Part shown: positions 10,237 through 19,046 of the stretch, in pieces | How the letters are laid out: every line of letters starts with the position of its first letter | How positions within the stretch are numbered: the first letter of the stretch is position 1 | Assembly (NCBI GenBank): GCA_030765055.1 | Contig: CM060955.1 | Coordinates: 102,102,201-102,166,200, forward strand | Source: Mantis religiosa | Lineage: Eukaryota > Arthropoda > Insecta > Mantodea > Mantidae | Length of the DNA stretch: 64,000 bases | Direction of reading: 5' to 3' | Program-made: the position numbers and the translations under genes | Notes under the pieces: generated by a model | Seen by the model: only the letters and a program-made list of their open reading frames with translations | Databases searched by the model: none | What the model was told of the DNA's origin: nothing

Positions 10237-12179
10237 GGGCCGGTTGCATATGAAAATGATCTTCAGTCAAGCTGAGTTTAGAAATTTGGTTGTATAAACA
10301 TTGATCTAAGTTTACGACCTCCTGATCTAAGATCAAATCTAACAGGTTGCGGCAAACCCGCATACCATTGCTAAATTAATTGGGTTCTAATTGGAGCTAT
10401 GAGTTCTCATATCCTCAGGTGAATGGTTGTAGGAAATGGATTTTGGTGGTTGTTGGCTACTCAGTCGAATTAATAATAATTTGTTTATCGTAGAATTATT
10501 TGGTTTAATTCTTGAATCTATGTTTGCTTATCGACTTTGATCGGTGACCACCTGTTAGTAAAATTCCTAAAATTTCAGACTTCGAGATCTTCGCTTCTCT
10601 TCTTAAAGCACATGAACACGTCCTTCCTGTCGTAGAATCAACTTGTATGTAAGGTTTTTCCTACCTCACCATTCAGTTCGTACCTTATTCTGATCCGTAC
10701 TCTAACTTTATCACATGACCAAACTAGCTCACCCTTCTCAAATAATACATTATTATTGGATTCCTATTTTATTTGGAACTTTCGCATTGGTTTGGAAAAC
10801 TCATATGACTCACTGACGTTCCGCCCACCCTGAGTTGGGGAACGCCTACCCTGAGTTGTTTGTAACGGTATTCATCGTTATCAAATCAGCAAAGTAAATC
10901 TCTTTAGCGTTCATGGCCAACTGCATTTTGAAAGTCATTTGTCCCAAAACATTCCTGGCTGAAAGAATACAATAGTTCTCAGACATTGAACTTTTACTGT
11001 ATCGAAGAAGGTACAGTCTTTCCGACATGTACAGATTTTTACAAGAATATTTTCTCTTTCTTGCCCGGATGCTAGTATATATGTTATATTAAATTATATT
11101 CTTCTTTTTAAATTATCGGATTTCGATTATTCGCCGCCTCCTAATCGCTGCCTGATACTGCGGTTACAAGGTGAATGTTCTCTAGTTAACTTGATTGAAC
11201 TTAGATCAGCAGAACTGCAGAAATTACACAATAGTTTCTGAGAAGAAACAAGTAGTGCAGCTTTAAATAAATAATAAATAAAACATTTTTGTGGTTACTT
11301 GTATAAATAATTGGCCTCTTTATTTCACAAATGTATGTTGAAGATGCATTATTTGTGTTCATAACCTTTTCATTTGTATTATTATCAGAATTAAGATAAC
11401 TCTGATGATTAGAATTTTCAATTTGAAAGTCTCCTCGTGTTTTCCAACATAGAGGAAATCCCATCTCAGAACTGAAGGCAGAAAATTCAAAATGAGATTT
11501 CGACTATCAGAGCATGTAATCATGGAACTGGAGTATATAGGCTACATGCACAGTTAAGAACACAAACCCTGAGGAAATACGCACTTAATCCAATATTTAT
11601 AATCCTTCTCACATTACTGTCCTATGCAACGGAAATCTTCCAGGTGGTGATTAGGAATATATTCATTTAAATTAAAGGGACTGCGTTTAGAACAATACTC
11701 AACGTTACAAGGGAGATTGCAGCTTTAAGATCTCATTTCATCAGGATGCCTATGGAAGAGGGTGAAATAAGAAGGGTTATGCGAGATTTAAAATTAGCTG
11801 AACGTCTCTTCTCTTTGCTTAAACTTCCATTTTTTGTTTGTTTTCCAACTTACAATATCACAAATAGACGAAAATGAAGGAGATGTACTTTGGGCGTATA
11901 TTGGAGATAAATTATCCCGAATAATTAACTTTTCTTAAATACTGTTTCACTTGAATTAAACAGAGTCAAGTAATGCTCGAATCCTTTCGATACAAAACGA
12001 AAGATGCAACCTGTGTGGCGATGTTGCCGCATTTGTTTTTGTCATCTCGGATCAGTACTGAAAGGTCTTCATCTGATCTAAGATCAGCATTTTACAACCC
12101 ACGCGAGTTCGAAAACTTAGTTAAGTTTTAATCTTCGATTATAAATGAACTGCACTTAGCAAATTTTGTGCAACCGGAC
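10237..12179 (+). mobile_element. PIF-Harbinger element relic
   Basis: The ends read GGGCCGGTTGCA on the left and, as complement, GTCCGGTTGCA on the right, flanked by TTA on both sides (10234-10236 and 12180-12182), the target duplication used by PIF-Harbinger. The palindrome-like motif CTGATCTAAGATCA occurs about 85-93 bp inside each end (10322-10335 and 12073-12086). Broken Harbinger transposase sequence lies on the plus strand at 11492-11810. At about 1.94 kb it is shorter than typical autonomous members, and no second protein was recognised in it. Confidence 0.75.
11492..11810 (+). pseudogene. PIF-Harbinger transposase fragment
   Basis: Three frames give pieces in the order expected for the N-terminal half of a Harbinger transposase: MRFRLSEHVIMELE (11492), then NPIFIILLTLLSYATEIFQV (about 11584), then NVTREIAALRSHFIRMP followed by EEGEIRRVM (about 11700-11790). 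Known family members have an 'FRLSK...L', an 'ALRFYATGSFQ' helix and a 'VSR..V..V...I..L' segment here. The catalytic DDE core is not readable. Stops and frameshifts between the blocks show it is a relic. Confidence 0.65.
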
Positions 12180-12327
12180 TTAAAGGTATTAAATTAGAAA
12201 GGATTTTATTTTAACCTGATTCTAAATTTAACTAATTAGTTTAGAATAAAACTATAAATTCTAATGTATGGATATAAGCATATAGGGAAACGTATGTCTT
12301 TTGATTCACTTCTATAGTAAGTAAACG

Positions 12328-12505
12328 TAATCCATGGCGTAACAGACCAAAGCGGTCTTAGCTTGCCAACCCGACTGACGGCTCACACCCAATATGCAGG
12401 GCAAAGTGAACGATCATCCTACCAATATGGAAAGGAGATGTGGTCAGCATTCCGCTGTCCAGCAGGAAAGTTGAATTTCTAGACCACGATTCGCGTAGAT
12501 AGATA
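12328..12505 (-). repeat. SINE-D copy, tail and body
   Basis: On the minus strand this ends in CAGTCGGGTTGGCAAGCTAAG and CTGTTACGCCATGG, matching the 3' part of the better preserved SINE-D at 39736-39955. It adjoins the 3' end of LINE copy A, and its first 75 bp recur at 13673-13752 beside LINE copy B. Confidence 0.6.
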
Positions 12506-12512
12506 GATAGAT
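12495..12512. repeat. (ATAG)n tract at LINE 3' end
   Basis: Four tandem GATA-type units lie where the minus-strand LINE copy A ends, consistent with the short tandem 3' tails of some non-LTR retrotransposons. Confidence 0.6.
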
Positions 12513-12999
12513 TTTATTGTTTGCTAAGGACATGTATATACCTGCATAGCAACGTTAATAATAAAGCATAAAAATTTAAATCTATAAAATAGAATAAAAC
12601 TCCTGGACCTTATAAAGGTGATTATATTTTAGAGCAGTGACAAGCAGATAATTGAAATGTTTTTAAAGTTATCAAACTACTAAATAACTGCAATTATATG
12701 TTTTCATATCTAGTGTTTTGGTGAACTTACATCTCCTTAGATAAAGTGGTTGTGAATAATATTACGATACATAAATTCGTGTGCAAAGGTTTCTTCACAC
12801 AGAGCAGTTTAACACATATACAAGGAACTATAGCCATCCCCAATTTAATAAATAGTGGTTTACAATGCAGTAGGCGGATCTCAGCCAGCTTTTGTAAAAT
12901 GAGTAGCCGTTTGCATTGGTATGATTGTCCCACAGTAACACTCCATAGTGGCAATAGCTATAGCTATATTGTTCCTTAATTGTATTAATATATTATCTA
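12506..12999 (-). pseudogene. LINE copy A: C-terminal end of ORF2
   Basis: A minus-strand frame (12954 to 12727) reads RLLILQKLAEIRLLHCKPLF, then KLGMAIVPCICVK and KKPLHTNLC, the pattern found after the reverse transcriptase in Jockey/CR1-like non-LTR elements (LLILQKKAIR, PLF..L..L...LY, HSYNTR). The same region recurs at 15132-15640, where it is joined to the reverse transcriptase core. It ends at the TA that abuts the mariner at 13000. Stops remove any coding capacity. Confidence 0.7.
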
Positions 13000-13672
13000 A
13001 TGCAATCCACATAAACCTGAACCATTTCAATAGGCCATATCTTTTGAGCCAATAATATGACACACGTGCAGCTTTAGGAGAATATAATACACAATTGGGA
13101 GATTACATTACACTATTTACATCTCTGAGAAAATGTTGGAAATGTACAGTATCTGTACATGTTGCACCCGTCTCACAATATTCTCTGAAGTTTTACGGAG
13201 ATGACATCAAATTGAGAGGTTATTTCCAGCAAGATAGAGCAACGTGCCATACATCTAATGACTCCATGGAACTTGTGGCTAGTTTCTTTGAAAATTGAAT
13301 AATCTCAAAAGGTCTATGGCCCCCCAGATCCCCTGACCTAACCCCACCGAATTTTTTTTCCTGTGGGGGGATCTAAAAATAGAGCGTACAAGAATATGCC
13401 AAATACAATCTATGATCTCAAGCAATCCATTCGAACCGAAATAAGGAACATTGGCGAGGATACTCTCCGTAAAACTTCAGAGAGTATGGAGAGATGGGGC
13501 AAACATGTATAGATGCTGGTGGAGGACACTTCCAATATTTTCTCTGAGATGTAAATAGTGTAATGAAATCTCCCAATTGTTTATTATATTCTCCCATTGT
13601 TGCACGTGTGGCCTATTATTGATTCAAAAGATATGGCCTATTGAAATGGTTCAGTTTTATATGGATCGCACT
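13000..13672 (+). mobile_element. mariner family M2, fold-back derivative
   Basis: Both ends carry the M2 terminal sequence (TGCAATCCACATAAACCTGA on the left; complement on the right GTGCGATCCATATAAAACTG). In this copy the similarity between the ends continues for about 200 bp: 13001-13203 is an inverted match to about 13455-13672, through the marker CTCTGAAGTTTTACGGAG. The other M2 copies (27317-28013, 30688-31377) have this sequence only at their 3' end, so the 5' end here has been replaced by an inverted copy of the 3' end. Confidence 0.8.
13203..13455 (+). pseudogene. M2 transposase catalytic fragment
   Basis: Between the long inverted arms lies IKLRGYFQQDRATCHTSND, SMELVASFFEN, a stop, IISKGLWPPRSPDLTPP and NFF. 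The QQD aspartate is retained; the position matching the last acidic residue is asparagine (PPNFF instead of a PPDFF-type motif). Spacing between the two is 38 residues, longer than the 34 of classical mariner. The stop after FFEN and the N substitution make it inactive. Confidence 0.75.
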
Positions 13673-13758
13673 ATAGAAAGGAGATGTGGTCAGCATCTCG
13701 CTATCACCAGCAGAAAATTCGCTTTCTAGGTCAGGGTTCGCGTAGATAGATTTTACTA
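13673..13758 (-). repeat. SINE-D piece and LINE copy B 3' end
   Basis: This segment repeats 12427-12515 (GAAAGGAGATGTGGTCAGCA, then TTCGCGTAGATAG) and carries the far 3' end of LINE copy B up to the left edge of the transposon at 13759. Confidence 0.7.
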
Positions 13759-15131
13759 CTCTCTGTTTCATATAACCTTGCCCAGCTGAAATGTATCACT
13801 CCGCGTTCAACATCCCTCCCCCTCGCCCTAATTGGCTAATGCTTTCGCGTCATAGGCCATAGGCGGTGCCTTCCCCTCACATTTAAACCTGCGGTAAATG
13901 TCGTAATAATTGCCGGGAAGATAAATAAAATCAACAAAAATCATACAAATAAGGATATGAAGGCATGCAAAAATACAAGTTTGTAATGAACTGAGCAAAT
14001 TGAAACAGAATGACTGAGCAATGAAACTGAAAGGGTTTATAATGAAAGGCCTTTGGCCTTTTCCACTGGGATTTTTTAAACCAGCACACATACCTTTCAA
14101 AAATGCTTGTCTTTCAGTCTTAAAAGTCATGTCACACCATACTTTACTTTTCGTGTGTTCTTCGTGTATATTTAGCGATTTGTATCTCGGTGCAGTGTGG
14201 TTGTCCTTAAATAGCGTCTTCGCCACACAGCAATATCGCCTCTGTCTTTTAGCACATTTTTCTTGCCTCTTTTTTCATTTACAAATCCCAGCTGTATAAG
14301 CAATCTGCTGAAATTTGGTAAATCTGCATCCTCATTTACAGCAGAGGAAATGTTACTTATGTTAGGGAGTTCGTTTCTAAAGAAAAACTACACACATGAC
14401 GACGCACAACACTTTTCACATATTTTTTTTCCGAGCACGCACTTTTGTTTATTCCTGCTTTTGCCTGGAGTGGTAAGTTTTCCTGTTTCCTCAATTTCAT
14501 GTCGCGATGTTCCTACAGATCTAACACTCACACCTGTAACTTCAGAGCACAGCTGTTCGACTTCTCTCACTGACAAAGACGGATTCTTCTCTGTGAGTGC
14601 ATTAAACACATTCAACACAATTCTTTTTTTCGCCTGTTTGTAAATAATTATCCTTGCGATACTTCAGCAAAAAACTGGCGGTAGACTCTGCCATTATACA
14701 TATAATAAGTACATGCGCAATAAACGATCAATAAAATAATTTAGCTCCCGCACTCTCGAATGGCGATGCATGACAAATCCAGTTCAAAACAATGTCAGTG
14801 ATAAAAGTCACATAAACAAATATGTCATCACTACCGCTAAATCACGTGCTATCGTGCCATGTGCTTGAGAGCAAAGGGACCTCCTCTTTAATTCGTTTAA
14901 GAATTAACATGCATTTCAGATAAATCAGCTCTGTTGCGTAATATATTTAATTAAAACAGTTACGAAAATATAAATTTGACGATTCTCTTCCAACATATAA
15001 TGATATATCACCATGTTAAATATCGAACTAATTTTTATCGCACGACAGTCATTACCACAACAGCAACCAATGAGAGGTGATTAGGTCACGTGACCGTTAA
15101 GAGATACTGGGCAAGCTTACGTGAAACAAGG
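13759..15131 (-). mobile_element. IS630/Tc1-mariner-like DNA transposon inserted in LINE copy B
   Basis: The ends form an inverted repeat: TCTGTTTCATATAACCTTGC on the left; complement of the right CTTGTTTCACGTAAGCTTGC. TA lies at both edges. LINE copy A is uninterrupted at the matching point (TTTATTGTTTGCTAAGGACA), so the empty site is visible. The minus strand contains a broken transposase at 13997-14640. The lower third (13780-13990) has no transposase similarity that I can see. Confidence 0.75.
13997..14640 (-). pseudogene. IS630-like transposase relic with N-terminal helix-turn-helix
   Basis: Reading leftward: KKRIVLNVFNALTEKNPSLS with SVREVEQLCSEVTGVSVRSV, a helix-turn-helix, then EIEETGKLTTPGKSRNKQK; after stops, GDIAVWRRRYLR near 14230; then DMTFKTERQAFLKGMCAGLK and NPSGKGQRPFI (14145-14050). 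Insect DDE-superfamily proteins share the order TGVS..T(V/I)..I.(K/H)E, TPGK.R, WR..YL, then (D/K)....A...G...G...PSGKGQR. The YLDETW catalytic segment expected between WRRRYLR and the PSGKG block is missing, so it carries an internal deletion besides frameshifts. Confidence 0.65.
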
Positions 15132-16175
15132 TATAATTTCCAAGAACATGTATATACATGTATATCAACGTCAATAATAAAAACACAAAACATGTATCTA
15201 TAAATATAGAATAAAGCTCCTGAACCTTATAAAGGAGGTTATATTTTAGAGCAGTTAATATTTTTCTTTTAAATCAGACAATTGAAATGTCTTTAAAGTT
15301 ATCAGGCAAAGTATTAAATAACTGCAATTATATATTGTCAAAGCCAGTGTTTTGTTTAACTTAGATCTCCTTAAGTATAAATTGTTTGAAGTGAATAAAT
15401 ATCACATACGTAAATTAGTGTGCAACGTTTTCTTCAACTACAGCTGCAAAATGTTTAAAACAGAAGTACAAGGAACTGTATCTCCAATTTAGCAGCCCTA
15501 TTTTGTAAAATGAGTAGCATTTTGCATAGGTATGATTCTCCCACAGTAAAACTCCATAGCTGAAGTAGCTATAGATTTCTCTATAATATACCTTAATTCT
15601 ATTTATATTTGCTATATTTTTAATAAAATGCGTATGATGAACAGTCATTTAGTTATTTTATGAGCAATATACTCAATGTGCGTTTTCCAGCCCAGATCTT
15701 TATCAAGGTAGACACCCAAGAATCTCCTACTGCTGTCAAGAATATTTGAAATGGGATTTAAATGAAAATGACTGTTTACTGTTTTGTTGTATTTATACAT
15801 AATTTGTTGGCATCACACGATAATTTTAAATTTGTGTAGGTGCCTTCTGTTTTATCATCATTTTTATAGCAAATATTCAGAGGTAAGTCATCGGCAAACA
15901 AATATGTTTTGATAAAATTGTCTTGTACATATTCAGGTAGATCGTTAATATAAATTAAGAAAACAGCTGGGCCGAGAACAGAGCCCTGTGGGACACCATA
16001 CTTGACAAGCTTATAGTCGGATATACAACCTTTTACACAAACACACATTGCTGTATCTCGCTTAAATTAGGAACAAGAAACCGGATCCCATCAGGGGTAA
16101 AACCATAGTAATCTAGCTTTGAAATGAGAACATTGTGAGAAATAATATCAAAGGCCTTATTTAAATTATAAAAAA
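15132..16175 (-). pseudogene. LINE copy B: reverse transcriptase and ORF2 C-terminus
   Basis: On the minus strand: LNKAFDIISHNVLISKLDYY (about 16165-16100), then GVPQGSVLGPAVFLIYINDL (16000-15940), LFADD (about 15897), a thumb-like SCDANKLCINTTK, and LGVYLDKDLGWK-type sequence near 15700 in a shifted frame. This is the palm and thumb of a Jockey/CR1-like reverse transcriptase. The LFADD motif takes the place of the usual (Y/F)ADD. Below 15640 it is homologous to LINE copy A. Stops, and loss of everything upstream of about 16175, show a 5'-truncated dead copy. Confidence 0.85.
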
Positions 16176-16220
16176 AACACTACCGGATTATGTTCTTCTG
16201 AAACCAGCTCCTTAGATTTC

Positions 16221-16350
16221 TCAGGATGCTGAGTGGGCACCGCTCCTATACTCGGGACTTAAAATCCGCACGCCAAGAGGTGGGATTGATTCCAAGTGCA
16301 GGGAACCAAAGCACAACGCTCTACGCCACTAAGTCACGGTGTAGGATTCT
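16221..16350 (-). repeat. SINE-D copy, head half
   Basis: The complement starts CCGTGACTTAGTGGCGTAGA and includes GATTTTAAGTCCCGAGTATA, matching the head half of the SINE-D at 39736-39955. The tail half is absent. Confidence 0.7.
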
Positions 16351-16426
16351 GTAATACTACCGGAAATATGTTCGACGAAGATACTAATGTGACATTTCAC
16401 CTCAGTTCCTCTGAAAGCACCGAAAT

Positions 16427-16430
<4 letters not shown>

Positions 16431-16482
<52 letters not shown>

Positions 16483-16515
16483 CGCGCGCGCGCGTTTGTG
16501 TGACAGAGAGAGAGT
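16431..16515. repeat. (TG)n(CG)n alternating tract
   Basis: About 41 bases of TG repeat run directly into about 20 bases of CG repeat, then a short TGTGTGAC(AGAG)n. The whole is alternating purine-pyrimidine. The open frames across it are repeat artefacts. Confidence 0.95.
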
Positions 16516-16639
16516 ATGTGTGTTTGGATGGGTGGGCGTGGATAATGTAATTTACATTAATCTTTGATTTCAGTTCTGAATGAGTATCTTCCGAAGATAC
16601 TCCTTGTAGATTTTCAAGAAAATATCCAGGCGCCAAACT

Positions 16640-17376
16640 ATTTGAGAAAAATGTATATTAAGTATTTCGAAATTATCAAAATGAGGGTATGGTTATGATT
16701 CAAATATTTACCTGACACAGTCATATTTGCTTCTATTTCTTGTCTCATTCAAGTTAAAAATATGTATAAGTATAAACTAGGAAGTAACTGAATATAAAAT
16801 ATGGGTGACGCCGGGATCTACACTAGATGAGATGATTGACCCCGAGTGTTTGTTCAAAGAACCAAAGTTTGATATACAGGGTTTCATTAACAAATATTTG
16901 CCATAGGGCAATATATCAAGCTTGAATATGTTAAATACACATGCACATAAATTTTGTGGAATTGCTATATGGTTATTTGAGTTCACACAAATCACATAAT
17001 TATTCCAAATGGAAGAAAGGAAGAATTATGTTAATTTTAATGCATAACAATTTGTCTCATTTTACCCAGGCACTATAGCTTTTTACCTCACATTAGCATG
17101 TCATCTAAACCGGACAAACTACTACAAAGCAACTCCAGTTCCTTACGAAATGTATAAAATAAGACAAATCCTGGGCATATTGGAATTTAGATAAAACACA
17201 AAAAACACATAACATTTTAGCTTTGATTAACTCGAAGCACTAAAAGCGTAAAATGAAATGACGCTTATTAGCTAACGGATTTCATTCACTATATATACAA
17301 TGAAATGAGCAGAGAAAACTAAATCCGCTGGTACATAGCTAACACATAGTATAAAACTAATATTTTTAGTTTTTTA
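16640..17376. other. No gene seen
   Basis: AT-rich unassigned sequence; the open frame at 16777-16995 (minus) has no recognised domain. Confidence 0.5.
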
Positions 17377-17584
17377 AATTTACGTCCTCCAACGCTAAGT
17401 CATATCGGACTATGAGTGGAGTAGATGAAGTGATCCTGAAATAATCCCAGGGCAGATAGAGCTTAGAGTCACCAGATATTCTTCTTTCAGGATAAGGAAA
17501 AACAACCTTATATAGGTAACACATCCTAACCGAGATTCAAACTCGGGACCTCTTGAACGTGAGGCAGACACGCTACCGAGGAGA
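17377..17584 (-). repeat. SINE-B copy 3
   Basis: Minus-strand SINE-B with complement head GGTAGCGTGTCTGCCTCACG, B-box side GGTCCCGAGTTTGAATCTCG, and end GTTGGAGGACGTAAATTT. Confidence 0.85.
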
Positions 17585-18477
17585 ACAAAACTGAGTATGG
17601 CTCCATGAAAAGAAGTAAATGTCAAAATATCTGATTAGTGCAAAATGGCAATGAAGAAATCTAGTTGGAGAAATCCGCCAGGAAAACCCTTCCCCATTTT
17701 AAATAGTTGGTTTGCCGAGCACCACAAGAAATTCTCCGAATACAGAAATATGTGTATTCAAATTACATAAAAGCACACACAGAACGCCTGAGATAAGACA
17801 TAAAAAAGTGACCTATAAATACAATTGATATACAACATCGGTCACAGACAACTGTCTGAACTAACTGAAAAGAAATAAAATTATATAGGAACAGCAGAAT
17901 ATATGCATTTATATTCTGTAAAATCCCATTAAATCTGTAGTAATGTTGTACGTTTTGCATAAGTGTTAACCCCTAAGATTAGAGTAAAAAAGCTTACCCA
18001 ATGTAAAAAAAGATGTCAAAATTTCTCTTCAACACAAACGTTATTTCAAATAACTTTTTTGTGGCATTGTTCGTTCACATGATACCTGTTATAAAGGTTT
18101 GAATCCTAAATTCCTTACTACTTTTGCACCGTCACTATGCAGTTGTTTACGTCGACTGTGGAAAAATAAGGAACAGTAGGCCAGGATTTTGGTCTAAATT
18201 CTTAAATATCTATCGATTCAGTTCACTTCAGTCTCCATTTAGCTTTTATCAGCAGCGTTATGAAGCAATTTCAGTGAGTATTTATTTACATTGGCATACA
18301 TTATATAGGAAAACCTCTTATATGAAGATATGTAAAAATAAGGGTACAGTTTAGAGGAAGTCATTTGAACGGAACACTTCCGATCTTATTTTTAATCCTT
18401 TTATTGCTTACCCAGAACAACTAAACAAATATGTCACAGGACATTCAAGTATTCTGTACTCAGATTTCATCATAGAC
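17585..18477. other. No gene seen
   Basis: AT-rich sequence without recognised features. Confidence 0.5.
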
Positions 18478-18887
18478 ACCAAGCGGAATGGCTCAGGTTT
18501 CATCTGAGGCCTGCATTCGGGAGGCCCGTGTTCGATTCTCGTGACTGACCTACCTGAGCCATGACTTTCTTTTGGGAGCTTTCCCGGGTCACTAGGTGAA
18601 TGCTGGGTACGTTAATTACATTCCCCAAATTTCCTGTCGCTCCATTTCATCTCCATTATCATTTCATATCATCTCATATCTGGTGGTCTATTTCAGGGCG
18701 GGAGTAGGCGTGTGTCGGCAGGAGACTCGGCGTTGCATGGCAGGATGATATGCTCGAGTAAACCGTTCTCTTCAGGCGAAGCAGACTCTATGGTCTTCGA
18801 GGTAGCCTAGTGGCTGGTGTGATGCCGGTTGTGCAAGCCTGCCTGAAGTCTTCATGCGGAGGGGCGGCCGCCGATCTCTGAACTGCC
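18478..18887 (+). repeat. SINE-C copy, 3'-truncated
   Basis: Begins ACACCAAGCGGAATGGCTCA (A-box side) with B-box GTGTTCGATTCTCG. The body has GTGAATGCTGGGTACGTTAA and GCATGGCAGGATGATATGCT, as in the three copies near 57000-59000. It stops at GCCGATCTC, where mariner M3 sequence begins. Confidence 0.85.
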
Positions 18888-19046
18888 TGCAGTGAGTACG
18901 TCTGATAGAAACTCCGGATCTTCCTCTAACAACAACTTTAAGTGTATGTTACCCCCATTGCAGCGGTAGGCGATACTGAACGTGCCTGAACTTACCTGGT
19001 TCTCACAGGTAGGAATCAGGAGTACCAACAATGAAACTACCACGGC
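18880..19046 (-). pseudogene. mariner family M3, internally deleted fragment
   Basis: The complement matches 51131-51230 of the M3 element (GTTTCATTGTTGGTACTCCT, then ACCGCTGCAATGGGGGTAAC, the start-codon region) and then jumps to sequence matching 51640-51680 (TTAGAGGAAGATCCGGAGTT, then CACTGCAG just before the first catalytic aspartate). About 400 bp of the transposase N-terminus is therefore missing. The downstream part is cut off by the SINE-C. Confidence 0.75.
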
